Shown: positions 1-8,412, counted from the first letter of the stretch. The stretch: DNA of 64,000 nucleotides from Methylocystis bryophila (GCF_027925445.1 NZ_AP027149.1:4352501-4416500); one strand, 5' to 3'. A program made the numbers and translations. Notes: a model not told the origin generated them from the sequence alone.

Positions 1-62
1 GTCGCTTTTGGCATGGTCGGGCCGCAATGTCACCCCGCTGGGCGCGGGTGCGCCGCGCCTTA

Positions 63-174
63 GAGCATGTCACGGAAAAGTGCGAAGCGGTTTTCCGATC
101 ATGACATGCTCCCCCTTTTGATTTGGCGCGATTCCTTATCGCTCGTACGATTCCGTTCGAGCGGGAAACGCGCT
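63..174. repeat. REP-like double hairpin at window edge
   Basis: Two imperfect inverted repeats lie side by side. The first (63-111) pairs GAGCATGT with ACATGCTC around a GGAAAAGTGCGAAGCGG core. The second (126-174) pairs GCGCGATTCC-type arms around TCGTTCGAGCG. Close relatives occur at 4445, 15452, 15511 and 46140, so this is a dispersed family. No gene could be assigned to bases 1-214; a reading frame open from base 1 ends at a TAG at 61-63, but it is too short to identify. Confidence 0.7.
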
Positions 175-214
175 AGTCGCCGGCGCGGCGGTCGGATCGG
201 CGGTCAGAGGCGGC

Positions 215-520
215 TTAAAGCTGGCGACCCAGCTGCCTCACGTCGACTCCATACTGCGCGAGCCAGTTGCGAAGCTTGTCGGAGACCGGCAGGACGCGCG
301 AAGCGTTCGAATTGGTCTGGCAGGCGCTTCGCAGCGAGAGGTAACGCGACCAAATCGTCCCGACCTCCTTGTCGCTCAACACAGAGCGCACCTCGCCCAG
401 CAGCGTACGCACGTCGGAGTCGCTATATTTACTAAGCAAAGGGCAGCCAACGACAACGTTTTCGGAATGAGCGGCGGAAGAAACGAGCAGGAAGAGGATA
501 GCTAGGGCAGTGCGTCTCAT
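215..520 (-). CDS. small exported hypothetical protein
   Basis: Predicted 101-residue protein starting at the ATG at 520, chosen because it places a clean signal peptide (MRRTALAILFLLVSSAAHS) at the N-terminus; an upstream in-frame ATG at 568 would add 16 charged residues before it. The mature part is about 80 residues with two cysteines (GCPLL and RSACQT) that could form a disulfide in the periplasm. I do not recognise the family. It lies next to a REP-like element and reads away from the Rrf2 gene, so it is probably a stand-alone gene. Confidence 0.55.
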   Translation of the reverse strand: MRRTALAILFLLVSSAAHSENVVVGCPLLSKYSDSDVRTLLGEVRSVLSDKEVGTIWSRYLSLRSACQTNSNASRVLPVSDKLRNWLAQYGVDVRQLGRQL

Positions 521-714
521 GCGTTCACCTCGGGGATGTTGGTTTCTTGCGATTTCTGCAACCCGCAAAGCTTAAGATCTTAGAAGCTTTGGAGCGGGTC
601 AGGGGACGCGCATATCTCTGCGTCGCCCGCGCTTCATCGTCGGGTCTGGATCAACATCAATGACTTTCCAGGCAAAAGTTTGACCATGACTCTCACGCGA
701 AAGCGCGCGGTCTC

Positions 715-1167
715 TCAAATCTCGAAATCCGCTTGAGTCTTCTCCGCGCTTCCGAAGCCGTAGACGAGCGCGCGGGCGCAAAGATCGTCGAGCGTGACCA
801 TTTCCAAGCGCTGAAAGATCTCAGCTTCAATCTCCTCCAAGGCGGGCGCGATCGCCGCCTCGAGCGAGAGGGGCGCAATCTTCGGTTCGAGGTCCCCTTC
901 TTCTTCGACGCGCAGCGCGACGCGGAGGACGTCGGCAAGGGTCAGGCGCCGCCTTTCCTTGGCGAGCTCGTAGCCGCCGGACGGCCCGCGCAGCGATTTC
1001 AGCACGCCGGCGTGCACGAGCGCCTGCAGCAGGCTCTCGAGCCGGCGCGGCGGCAGCGCATGCCTGGTCGCGAGCTCCTTCGAGCTGACCGGGCGGCCGC
1101 GCGCATGCAGCGCCACATCTAGCACCGCGAGCAAGGCCGCGCGCGCCGCGCGAGGCAGAAGCGTCAT
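715..1167 (-). CDS. Rrf2 family transcriptional regulator
   Basis: A 150-residue protein with the Rrf2 winged-helix layout: the N-terminal RAARAALLAVLDVALHA helix, a recognition segment ending in KSLRGPSGGYELAKERR, and a dimerisation helix. The GPSGGYxLA wing is the family hallmark. The usual three cysteines that hold a 2Fe-2S cluster are missing; the only Cys is near residue 130 (DDLCARAL), so a cluster-sensing role like IscR or NsrR is unlikely. It overlaps dut by four bases (ATGA), making it the last gene of a coaBC-dut-rrf2 operon. Target genes cannot be read from the sequence. Confidence 0.85.
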   Translation of the reverse strand: MTLLPRAARAALLAVLDVALHARGRPVSSKELATRHALPPRRLESLLQALVHAGVLKSLRGPSGGYELAKERRRLTLADVLRVALRVEEEGDLEPKIAPLSLEAAIAPALEEIEAEIFQRLEMVTLDDLCARALVYGFGSAEKTQADFEI

Positions 1168-1628
1168 CGAGACGGGCTCTTGGCGAGCCCCGTCGAGCCA
1201 AAACCGCCGCTACCCCGAGGCGTCTCCGCAAGCTCCACGACCTCGACGAGCTCGACGCGGACCACGGGCGCGACGACGAGCTGCGCGATCCGCATGCCGC
1301 GCAGGATCTCGAAAGGACGCGGGCCCAGATTGACCAGGATCGCTCTCACCTCGCCGCGATAGTCGCTGTCGATTGTGCCGGGCGCGTTGAGGATCGTCAC
1401 GCCGTGCTCCAGCGCAAGGCCGGAGCGGGGCCGCAGCTGCGCCTCGAATCCCGGCGGCAAATGTATGGCGAAACCGGCTGGCACGAGGTCGCGCGCGCCC
1501 GGCTCGAGCACGAGCTTCGACCCCGCCGGCAGCGCCGCGCAAACGTCGAGACCGGCGGCGCCGCTCGTCGCGTAAAAGGGAAGATCGAGTCCTTCCCCAT
1601 GAGGAAAACGACAAATTTCGACTTTCAC
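1164..1628 (-). CDS. dut: deoxyuridine 5'-triphosphate nucleotidohydrolase (dUTPase)
   Basis: Trimeric dUTPase of 154 residues that hydrolyses dUTP to dUMP and pyrophosphate, keeping uracil out of DNA and feeding thymidylate synthesis. The conserved motifs are visible in order: AGLDVCAA (motif 1), RPRSGLALEHGV (motif 2), GTIDSDYRGEV (motif 3), RIAQLVV (motif 4) and the C-terminal RGSGGFGSTG arm (motif 5) that closes over the active site. Length is typical. It overlaps coaBC upstream and the rrf2 gene downstream by four bases each, so translation is probably coupled. The coaBC-dut pairing is common in bacteria. Confidence 0.97.
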   Translation of the reverse strand: MKVEICRFPHGEGLDLPFYATSGAAGLDVCAALPAGSKLVLEPGARDLVPAGFAIHLPPGFEAQLRPRSGLALEHGVTILNAPGTIDSDYRGEVRAILVNLGPRPFEILRGMRIAQLVVAPVVRVELVEVVELAETPRGSGGFGSTGLAKSPSR

Positions 1629-2884
1629 GCCGCTCCCCCTTTGCCAGCGCTCGCCTCGAGCATCGTCGCGATGCGCGCGACGAGCCTTGAAGCGACTTCA
1701 TCCTTGCCGAGGCGAGGCCAGCTCTCGACCCCCTCCGCCGTCACGAGATGCGCCTCGTTCTCTCCCGCGCCGAAGACGCCCGACCCCACGTCATTGGCGA
1801 CGATGAGATCGACGCGTTTTCGCACAAGCTTATCGCGCGCGTGAGCGAGAAGATTCTCGGTCTCGGCGGCAAAGCCAATGACGAGCCGGGGCCGCTCACG
1901 CCCGCGCGCGGCGACGTCGGCGAGAATGTCGGGGTTCTCGACGAGCGCGAGCGCCGGCGGCGAGTCGCCCTTCTTTTTCTTGATCTTGTCGCCCGCGGCC
2001 TCGACGCGCCAGTCGGCGACCGCCGCGGCGCCGATAAAGACGTCGGCCGGCAAAGCGGCGTCCACAGCGGCCAGCATCTCGCGAGCGGTCTCGACGCGGC
2101 GGACCTCCACGCCGGCGGGATCAGGCAGATTGACGGGACCGCTCACAAGCGTCACGCGCGCGCCGGCCCGCGCCGCCGCAGTGGCGATCGCATGGCCTTG
2201 CTTCCCTGAGGAACGGTTAGCGATATAGCGCACCGGGTCAATCGGCTCATGCGTCGGACCCGACGTGACGATCACATGGCGGCCGGCGAGCGGACCGGAG
2301 GCGGGCGCGAGCGCGGTTTGGACCGCGCGCACAATGGCCTCGGGCTCGCTCATGCGGCCGGGACCGTATTCGCCGCAGGCCATGTCCCCTTCCTCTGGAC
2401 CGACGAAGAGCGCGCCGTCCGAAGCCAGGCGCTCGACGTTGCGGCGCGTCGCAGGATGAAGCCACATGCGCCAATTCATCGCGGGCGCGAACAGCACGCG
2501 CTTGTCTGTGGCGAGCAACAGCGTCGTTGCGAGATCATTGGCGAGACCATTCGCCGCGCGCGCCAGAAGATCTGCGGTCGCGGGCGCGACGACGACGAGA
2601 TCGGCCTCGCGCGAGAGCCGTATGTGCCCCATCTCGCCCTCGAGCGCTGAACTGAAGAGATCGGTGTGGACCGGCGCGCCGGAAAGGGCCGCGAAGGAAA
2701 GCTCCGTGACGAATTCCTTGCCCGCCGCCGTCAGGACGACGCGGGTCGAGGCGCCGGCGTCGCCGAGCCTGCGCACGAGCTCGAGCGCCTTATAGGCCGC
2801 GATCCCGCCGCCCACGACGAGCAGAATGCGCTTGCCCGCGATTGCTCGCGCCGGCTCGAGAACCGTCACGCCACCCTCCCTCAC
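1625..2884 (-). CDS. coaBC: bifunctional phosphopantothenoylcysteine decarboxylase / phosphopantothenate-cysteine ligase
   Basis: A 419-residue fusion catalysing two steps of coenzyme A synthesis: CoaB joins 4'-phosphopantothenate to cysteine, and CoaC decarboxylates the product with FMN. The N-terminal flavoprotein domain (about 15-195) shows GGIAAYKALELVRRL, the PAMNWRMW substrate motif and MACGEYGPGRM with the active-site cysteine. The C-terminal ligase domain (about 200-410) begins with GPTHEPIDPVRYIANRSSGK, the nucleotide-binding signature. It heads the operon with dut and rrf2. The start at 2884 is the first ATG giving the full flavoprotein fold. Confidence 0.97.
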   Translation of the reverse strand: MREGGVTVLEPARAIAGKRILLVVGGGIAAYKALELVRRLGDAGASTRVVLTAAGKEFVTELSFAALSGAPVHTDLFSSALEGEMGHIRLSREADLVVVAPATADLLARAANGLANDLATTLLLATDKRVLFAPAMNWRMWLHPATRRNVERLASDGALFVGPEEGDMACGEYGPGRMSEPEAIVRAVQTALAPASGPLAGRHVIVTSGPTHEPIDPVRYIANRSSGKQGHAIATAAARAGARVTLVSGPVNLPDPAGVEVRRVETAREMLAAVDAALPADVFIGAAAVADWRVEAAGDKIKKKKGDSPPALALVENPDILADVAARGRERPRLVIGFAAETENLLAHARDKLVRKRVDLIVANDVGSGVFGAGENEAHLVTAEGVESWPRLGKDEVASRLVARIATMLEASAGKGGAA

Positions 2885-3014
2885 GCCCCCAAGGCTTTGC
2901 GCAAGGATACAGATTTTCTCGGCGGGCCGCCAAGCCGAGCGTCGCCCTTTTGCGTGTCTTGGTGAAGCTGCCCGGCCATGCTACGGGCCTTTGCGAAGGC
3001 TTGGATGCGAAGCG

Positions 3015-3536
3015 ATGCAGCAATTAATTCGGTGTCTTGCTCCTTACCCCGTCGTGCTTCTGGCTTTGTGCCTGTCTTCCGCATCTGCAATGGCGGATAG
3101 CTTCGCCGCTGCGCACCGGGCGGAGATAAGGGAAATGACGGCGGCGGGAGTGCGGTTTCGGGAGGAGTTTCAGAAGTATAACAGAAAGCTATACGAGGGG
3201 CTGGAAAAAGGAAGCCCAGCCTTCAACGAGGCGGGGCGCTTAAGCGCAGATTGTTACTGGTTAATTTACTCTCGATTTTATGTCAAATTTCGCAATGTAA
3301 TTGATAAACTAAACACTTCCCCTCTTAAATATCCTGATGATATCGATGAGGGGCGGGGCGATGAAATAATCCATGATCCGAAAAAGATAGTCGTTCTCAC
3401 GCGGAAGGTGATTGGCGATATTTGGTATCTGGAGGGGACTGGCCGCTCTGCCGGCGATTTTGCGGCGGAATATGCTCGGCGCCCCGAGTTTGAAAAGAAA
3501 TGTGAAGGATATTTGGACGCAACGGGACTGAGGTGA
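3015..3536 (+). CDS. exported hypothetical protein
   Basis: A 173-residue protein if translation starts at the ATG at 3015, which gives a good signal peptide (MQQLIRCLAPYPVVLLALC, then SASAMA before the mature end). An upstream frame extension to 2826 overlaps coaBC and looks non-coding. The mature part is rich in charged and aromatic residues with two cysteines (SADCYWL and KKCEGYL), suggesting a helical periplasmic protein. The second half is clearly more AT-rich (around 3250-3430) than its neighbours, which hints at acquired DNA. I do not recognise the family. Confidence 0.6.
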   Translation: MQQLIRCLAPYPVVLLALCLSSASAMADSFAAAHRAEIREMTAAGVRFREEFQKYNRKLYEGLEKGSPAFNEAGRLSADCYWLIYSRFYVKFRNVIDKLNTSPLKYPDDIDEGRGDEIIHDPKKIVVLTRKVIGDIWYLEGTGRSAGDFAAEYARRPEFEKKCEGYLDATGLR

Positions 3537-3559
3537 CCAGCTTCGGGACGCCGCGCATT

Positions 3560-3745
3560 GACCCCCTCCCCTGCCCTCCCCCGCCATAGGGCGTCTTCAG
3601 ACGCCCGTCTTTCGACGGGCTATGGCGGGAGAGGGGGTTTGGTTCCGCCCGTCATCGAGAGTCCGAGTAACGCCTGCCGCTTTCCCTCTCCCGCGAAGCA
3701 ACGCGAAGCGGGGGAGGGTGAGGGAGGGGGCTTATACGCCGATTC
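3560..3745. repeat. CCCTC/GAGGG intergenic hairpin repeats
   Basis: Two inverted repeats. At 3575-3640 the arms CCCGCCATAG and CTATGGCGGG flank the mirrored ACGCCC/GGGCGT core. At 3681-3735 CCCTCTCCCGC pairs with GCGGGGGAGGG. Similar CCCTCACCCTCCCCCGC elements recur at 4968-5075 beside the intact rimO 3' end, so the elements bracket both rimO ends. Confidence 0.7.
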
Positions 3746-3751
3746 CTGGGC

Positions 3752-3865
3752 TCAAGAGGCCACGCCATAAAGATCATAAGCGTCGGCGCGCTCGATCTTC
3801 ACGCTGACGATCTCGCCCGCGCGGACAGTGCGCCGCGCTATCCGCCGCGCCGTCGATCTCGCGTC
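3752..3865 (-). pseudogene. decayed copy of the rimO 3' end
   Basis: Read on the minus strand, this stretch encodes RAGEIVSVKIERADAYDLYG followed by VAS and a TGA stop. It matches the C-terminus of the intact RimO 1.3 kb away, which has RAGEIISVKIERADAYDLFG followed by AAS. DNA identity is also obvious: GCGTCGGCGCGCTCGATCTT occurs in both. Upstream of this, similarity to rimO is lost within about 110 bases, and no radical-SAM or MTTase domain is present. It is a fragment of a former duplicate, not an expressed methylthiotransferase. Confidence 0.8.
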
Positions 3866-3893
3866 CGCGCCGCGCCGCGCCGCTGGGTCCGTT

Positions 3894-4226
3894 TCAGGCG
3901 GTTCCGGTTTTGGGCAGCCGCAAAGCTCCGCTACTTGGCGGCGTCCTCGGCCTGTTCGGCACGCTGGAGAGGGCCTCGTGCGTCGTGCAGTAAATGGCTT
4001 CCACAGCGCAGGCGCAGCCGCAAAAACGGAACTTTTCCAAATCCCGCGGCTCGCCAAGCGGCCAGCGACATCGGCCTGGGCGAAGCTCCATGAAGCCTAT
4101 GGGCCTCGATGCAGGAAGCGGCGCCCAATTGCCGCCACGCTCTTGAGTGCGCAAAAAATGCTTCGCCGCATCCTGCCGCGATTGCAACACGCCGGTGGTC
4201 GTCGCAGGTCGCGCCGCCGGTGTCAT
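3894..4226 (-). CDS. GcrA-like C-terminal zinc-motif protein
   Basis: Predicted 110-residue protein. It carries the signature that closes GcrA, the alphaproteobacterial cell-cycle regulator: GRCRWPLGEP, then a short spacer, FRFCGC, and IYCTTH. In GcrA proteins this Cys/His-rich segment follows a DNA-binding N-terminal helix-turn-helix. Here the N-terminal part (RQDAAKHFLRTQ) does not resemble the GcrA helix-turn-helix, so this is a stand-alone or truncated relative. The start is uncertain: the ATG at 4226 is preferred over 4418 because residues upstream look non-coding, but neither has a strong ribosome site. Confidence 0.55.
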   Translation of the reverse strand: MTPAARPATTTGVLQSRQDAAKHFLRTQERGGNWAPLPASRPIGFMELRPGRCRWPLGEPRDLEKFRFCGCACAVEAIYCTTHEALSSVPNRPRTPPSSGALRLPKTGTA

Positions 4227-4444
4227 GGGTTTGCTCACTTCGAAGCCGTTACGCTTTCTCTCGTGCGAAGCAGGACGCGAATGCCCCCCGGTCGGCGGCG
4301 AGTCAAATGCAGATCGCCCGATCGACGAAGCGGATCGGGCGATGGGATGAGGCGCTGCTCGGGTGGGAGCGAATTCCCGCAAAAGGCGACAGTCTTTTGC
4401 AATGGAAATTCGCTTCAACTTTTTAAGCTGGCGCGATTTCTTAC

Positions 4445-4468
4445 CCCTCGAACGGTTCCGTTCGAGGG
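4445..4468 (-). terminator. hairpin after phasin gene (REP-family palindrome)
   Basis: CCCTCGAACGG pairs perfectly with CCGTTCGAGGG across a two-base centre, just beyond the phasin stop codon. No T-tract follows, so it may be a processing or REP element as much as a terminator. The core is shared with the dispersed repeats of this window. Confidence 0.5.
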
Positions 4469-4475
4469 AGGCGCG

Positions 4476-4799
4476 TTACGCCTGCGGGCCGGCGGCCGTG
4501 ACGGGCTTGAAGGCGCTCTGGAAGAGGTTCGCATAAAGACCGCTAATCTTCGTGGCTTGCGCCATGAAATCTTCATAGGTGGATTTGGCGAAATCCGTCT
4601 GAAGCGCCAAGGCTTCATCCATCTGCTTGACGGTCAGCAGCTTCTCGTAAAAGGCGCGGCCCTTCTCGAAGGAAGTTTTGGAATATTCGGCCGTCTCGGC
4701 GGCGATGGCCTGGAGGCTTTCTGTCGAGGGATTTGCCTTGACGAAGGCCTCGAATGGATTGCCGCCGAAGGCTTTGATCTCAGAAAAGTCGAAACGCAT
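4476..4799 (-). CDS. phasin family protein
   Basis: A 107-residue phasin-like protein. Phasins coat polyhydroxyalkanoate granules and control their size and number. The sequence is almost wholly helical and shows the family pattern: NPFEAFVKANPSTESLQAIA, then a coiled segment with TSFEKGRAFYEKLLTVKQMD and FAKSTYEDFMAQATKISGLY. Length is typical of the short Hyphomicrobiales phasins. It stands alone; the nearest genes are rimO (same strand, upstream) and the GcrA-like gene. PHB storage is a known trait of alphaproteobacterial methanotrophs. Confidence 0.9.
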   Translation of the reverse strand: MRFDFSEIKAFGGNPFEAFVKANPSTESLQAIAAETAEYSKTSFEKGRAFYEKLLTVKQMDEALALQTDFAKSTYEDFMAQATKISGLYANLFQSAFKPVTAAGPQA

Positions 4800-4967
4800 G
4801 GATTGTCCTTATCTTGGGGCGGGAACGCCCCGCTGTGCCGCCATGTTGGGTGTATGTGCGGCGCACAAATTTGTCAAGGAGTGATGTTGCGCTGCAGCAT
4901 GAGCGCGGCAGAATGTGCCGAGGATCCCGTGGCCTTGCTCCGGCGACCTCGGATTCGTCTTAGTTTG

Positions 4968-5075
4968 AAGCCCCCTCCCTCACCCTCCCCCGCTTCGCAG
5001 GAGAGGGGCCTGCCGGCGTTACGCGAAAAGTCGGCGACAGGCGCGGTCGAGCTCCCTCTCCCGCCGTAGCCCAAC
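4968..5075. repeat. CCCTC/GAGGG intergenic repeat beside rimO
   Basis: Contains CCCTCCCTCACCCTCCCCCG and CTCCCTCTCCCGCC separated by about 60 bases. It resembles the elements at 3560-3745 and lies immediately past the rimO stop, as the other copy lies next to the rimO fragment. Confidence 0.6.
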
Positions 5076-5079
5076 TGCC

Positions 5080-6429
5080 TCAGGACGCTGCGCCGAAAAG
5101 ATCATAGGCGTCGGCGCGCTCGATCTTCACCGAGATGATCTCGCCCGCGCGCAAGGGTCGGTGCGAAGCGATATGCACCGCGCCGTCGATCTGCGGCGCG
5201 TCGCCCTTGCTGCGGCCCTTGGCCGCCCGGCCGAGCGCGCCGCCGCCGGCCTCGTCGATGATGACAGAGAGACGCTTGCCGACCTTGCGCTTGAGGAGCC
5301 GCGCGCTCGTCGCCTGCTGGCGCGCCATGAAGCGGTTCCAACGGCTTTCCTTGATCTCGTCGGGAACGAGAGGAAGCCCGAGCCCATTGGCGGGCGCGCC
5401 CGCGACCGGCTCATATTTGAAGGCGCCAGCGCGATCGATCTCGGCCTCATCGAGCCAGTCGAGGAGAAAAGCGAAATCCTCCTCCGTCTCGCCGGGAAAA
5501 CCGACGATGAAGGTCGAGCGCAGCGTGAGATCCGGAACCGCGCGCCGCCAGGCGCGGATGCGCTCCAGAACCTTCTCCTCATTCGCCGGCCGCTTCATCG
5601 CCTTGAGCACCGAAGGCGCCGCGTGCTGGAAGGGGATATCGAGATAGGGCAGCGCCTTTCCTTCCGCCATCAGCGCCATCACCTCATCGACATGCGGGTA
5701 AGGGTAGACGTAATGCAGCCGCACCCAAACGCCGAAATCGCCGAGCGCCTTCACGAGATCGAGAAAGCGCGCGCGCACTTGCTTGTCTCCGTATAGGCTC
5801 TCGGCGTAGCGCAGGTCGCGCCCATAGGCGCTCGTGTCCTGCGAGATAACGAGGAGCTCCTTGACGCCGGCCTTCACGAGCTTCTCGGCCTCGCGCAGCA
5901 CATCCGCCGCTGGGCGCGAGACAAGCGGCCCTCGCAGATGCGGGATGATGCAGAAGGAGCAGCTGTTGTCGCAGCCCTCCGAAATCTTCAGATAGGCGTA
6001 ATGGCGCGGCGTGAATTTCACACCCTCTTCCGGCACGAGATCGAGGAAGGGATCATGCGCGGGCGGCGCGGCGCGATGCACCGCCTCGACGACGCTCTCA
6101 TAATCCTGCGGACGCGTGATCGCGAGCACGTCGGGAAATTTGGCGAGAATGTCGGCAGGATCGGCGCCCATGCAGCCGGTCACGACAACCTTGCCGTTCT
6201 CCTTCAGCCCCGCTTCGATCGCTCCAAGCGACTCGGCCTTGGCGCTGTCGAGAAAGCCACAGGTGTTGACGACGACGACATCGGCGGCCGCGTGAGTTTT
6301 GGCCAGCTCATAGCCTTCGGCGCGCAGCCTTGTGACGATGCGCTCGCTGTCGACGAGCGCCTTGGGGCAGCCGAGCGAGACGAAGGAGACGCGCGGCGCG
6401 GAGGAAGAGGAGCTTGCGGAGGAGGACAT
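5080..6429 (-). CDS. rimO: ribosomal protein S12 methylthiotransferase RimO
   Basis: A 449-residue radical-SAM enzyme that adds a methylthio group to the conserved aspartate of ribosomal protein S12. Domains in order: the UPF0004 N-terminal domain with Cys ligands (FVSLGCPKALVDSE, VVNTCGF, VTGCMG), the radical-SAM domain with the CxxxCxxC motif in SEGCDNSCSFCIIPHLRG (about residue 150-167), and a C-terminal TRAM domain. The linker near residue 405-425 (GALGRAAKGRSKGDAPQ) is longer than in most relatives. A serine-rich N-terminus (MSSSASSSSSAPR) precedes the fold. A decayed duplicate of its 3' end lies at 3752. Confidence 0.96.
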   Translation of the reverse strand: MSSSASSSSSAPRVSFVSLGCPKALVDSERIVTRLRAEGYELAKTHAAADVVVVNTCGFLDSAKAESLGAIEAGLKENGKVVVTGCMGADPADILAKFPDVLAITRPQDYESVVEAVHRAAPPAHDPFLDLVPEEGVKFTPRHYAYLKISEGCDNSCSFCIIPHLRGPLVSRPAADVLREAEKLVKAGVKELLVISQDTSAYGRDLRYAESLYGDKQVRARFLDLVKALGDFGVWVRLHYVYPYPHVDEVMALMAEGKALPYLDIPFQHAAPSVLKAMKRPANEEKVLERIRAWRRAVPDLTLRSTFIVGFPGETEEDFAFLLDWLDEAEIDRAGAFKYEPVAGAPANGLGLPLVPDEIKESRWNRFMARQQATSARLLKRKVGKRLSVIIDEAGGGALGRAAKGRSKGDAPQIDGAVHIASHRPLRAGEIISVKIERADAYDLFGAAS

Positions 6430-6477
6430 GGCGCCGCAGTGCCACGTCGCGCCGGCGATGGCAAACGCAGCGGCAGC

Positions 6478-7614
6478 CTACCCGCCGACATAGCGCCGCG
6501 CATAGCGGCGGCCGAGCCGTGTGAGGATCTCGTAGCCGATCGTCCCGGCGCGTTCGGCGAGCGCGTCGACGCCGGTCGTCTCGCCCAAAATCTCGACGAA
6601 GTCGCCGCGCTGCGCGATGAAGGACGGCGCCTCCGTGAGATCGAGCACGATGGCGTCCATCGAGACGCGGCCGACGATGGGGCAGCGAAAGCCCGAAACA
6701 AGGGCTTCGAGCGGCTCGGCTCCGGCTCCGCTTGAGACGCCCCACGGCAGGCCGTCCGCATAGCCGAGCCCCAGCGCCGCGAGCCGAGAAGGGCGCGAGG
6801 CGGTCCAGGTCGCGTCATAGCCGACGCTCTCCCCCGGCTTAATTTCGCGCAGCGCCAGAATGCGCGCCTCGAGCTTGACGACGGGGCGCATGGGGTTCGG
6901 CTTTCCGGGCGTCGGATTGCCGCCGTAGAGCGCATAGCCTGGCCGCACCAGATCGAGATGCGGCCGATGCGGCAGAAAAATCCCCGAAGAATTCGCGAAG
7001 GACGCGGCGACTTCGGGAAAATGCGCGCGAGCGAGCGCAAACTGAGCGATCTGCCGGTCGTTGCAGCGATTCTCCGGCTGCTGCGACGAAACGAAATGGC
7101 TCATAACGAGCTGGAGCGAAAGGCCGCGCGCGAGTTCGGCCGCGACGCCCGCGTCCGGGGGCGCGACGCCCAGCCGGCTCATGCCCGTGTCGATATGGAG
7201 CGCCGCCGGCGTTCCCGGCGCCAGCGCCGCCCATTCGGCGATCTCGTCGAGCGAGTTCAGCACGGGCCGCAACTCATGCGAGAGAAGCAGCGGGCCGGAA
7301 CCCGGCGGCGCGCCGTTGAACATGTAGAGGACCGCGTCGCGCGCAATCGCCCGCGCCTGGACGCCCTCGGCGGCGGTCGCGACGAAGAATGTGCGGCAAC
7401 CGGCGGCAAGCAGCGCGCGCATGACGGGCTCAAGGCCGAGCCCATAGGCGTCCGCCTTGACGACCGCCGCGCATTCGGCCGGCGCCGAGCGCTCGGCCAG
7501 GAGCTTCCAGTTTCGGGCGAGCGCCGCAAGATCGATCGTCAAAAGCGCGACCTCGCCCGCGTCGCAAGGCGAAGCGCCGAGGGAAAGCGGAGAGGGCTTT
7601 TCGCGGACGGACAT
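6478..7614 (-). CDS. alr: alanine racemase
   Basis: A 378-residue PLP enzyme interconverting L- and D-alanine for peptidoglycan. The PLP-lysine lies in AAVVKADAYGLG, and the C-terminal beta domain carries the GRVSMDAIVLDLT signature. The segment ESVGYDATWTA contains the tyrosine that acts as the second catalytic base. The ATG at 7614 is preferred, since the 20 residues that a start at 7674 would add look unrelated. It reads in the same direction as rimO and about 50 bases upstream of it; no repressor site could be identified. Confidence 0.95.
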   Translation of the reverse strand: MSVREKPSPLSLGASPCDAGEVALLTIDLAALARNWKLLAERSAPAECAAVVKADAYGLGLEPVMRALLAAGCRTFFVATAAEGVQARAIARDAVLYMFNGAPPGSGPLLLSHELRPVLNSLDEIAEWAALAPGTPAALHIDTGMSRLGVAPPDAGVAAELARGLSLQLVMSHFVSSQQPENRCNDRQIAQFALARAHFPEVAASFANSSGIFLPHRPHLDLVRPGYALYGGNPTPGKPNPMRPVVKLEARILALREIKPGESVGYDATWTASRPSRLAALGLGYADGLPWGVSSGAGAEPLEALVSGFRCPIVGRVSMDAIVLDLTEAPSFIAQRGDFVEILGETTGVDALAERAGTIGYEILTRLGRRYARRYVGG

Positions 7615-7771
7615 GGCGGGATCCCGGCGCGTGAATGATTCCACCATCATAGCTGCCGCGACGCCGCAGCCCAAATGGCGGGGCTAACGAAAGCGACTTT
7701 GCCTTTCACAGGAGGCGCCCTTTCGCTGGCAAAATTTGCCATTCGGAGTAGCATGACGAAGGAGGTGAGCC

Positions 7772-8035
7772 ATGCCGACCATGAACGTGAGCCTGACGCC
7801 GGAGATGGCGGAATTCGTCGAAAAGGAGCTGGCGACCGGCGATTATGCGACGGCGAGCGAGCTCGTCCGCGACGCGCTGCGGGTTCTGCGACGTGATCGC
7901 GATCTGGAAAGCGAGCGGATTGAGCTCCTTAGGCAAGCCGTCGACCATGCTCTGGACCAAGCGGAGCAAGGTCAGCTCTCTCGACGCGGCGTCCTGGAAA
8001 TCGCCGAGGACGTATTGAGAGAAAGCAAGGCTTGA
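7772..8035 (+). CDS. ParD-like antitoxin
   Basis: An 87-residue protein with the ribbon-helix-helix N-terminus of ParD antitoxins: MNVSLTPEMAEFVEKELATG followed by the YATASELVRDALR helix. The C-terminal half (about 45-87) would wrap the toxin. It is preceded by an ideal ribosome site, GGAGGT at 7761-7766, five bases before the ATG. Its stop overlaps the start of the downstream toxin by four bases, the usual antitoxin-first layout. It likely represses its own promoter together with the toxin. Confidence 0.9.
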   Translation: MPTMNVSLTPEMAEFVEKELATGDYATASELVRDALRVLRRDRDLESERIELLRQAVDHALDQAEQGQLSRRGVLEIAEDVLRESKA

Positions 8036-8412
8036 GATCTCGTCTCACCGTTGATGCGGATGCAGACATCGCCCGTATTCTCAGGACCACGGCGCGTCTG
8101 TTTGGGGAAAGACAAGTTAGGGAATACGCGAGGATCATCGCCCTTGGGATCGATAGAGTTGCAGAAGACCCGCTCCGGCCGTCGAGCGTGGACGCCAGTT
8201 GGATCCGCGAGGGCGTGCGGCTTTACCACCTGGATCACGCCGCCGGGCGCCGGCATGGCGCCGCGCATCTCCTTTTCTACAAGATCGCCAAGGGTCGAGG
8301 CGAGGTCTGCGAGCTCGTCGTGTTGCGCGTGCTCTATGAGCGGATGCAGCCAAAGCGGCGATTGATCCAAGCGCTGCGTAACGAGGAAACCGAGGATCGT
8401 CGCCTTAGCTGA
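8032..8412 (+). CDS. ParE/RelE-like toxin
   Basis: A 126-residue protein starting at TTG (8032), inside the TTGA overlap with the antitoxin stop. It has the RelE/ParE fold pattern: an early LTVDADADIARILRTTARLFG segment, a central helix, and the strand motif GVRLYHLDHAAGRR followed by HLLFYKI and CELVVLRVLYERM. This ending (VLRVLYERMQ) is close to the ParE consensus ending IxRVLHxRM. ParE toxins act on DNA gyrase, but the target of this member cannot be read from sequence. Paired with the ParD-like gene just upstream. Confidence 0.85.
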   Translation: MRSRLTVDADADIARILRTTARLFGERQVREYARIIALGIDRVAEDPLRPSSVDASWIREGVRLYHLDHAAGRRHGAAHLLFYKIAKGRGEVCELVVLRVLYERMQPKRRLIQALRNEETEDRRLS

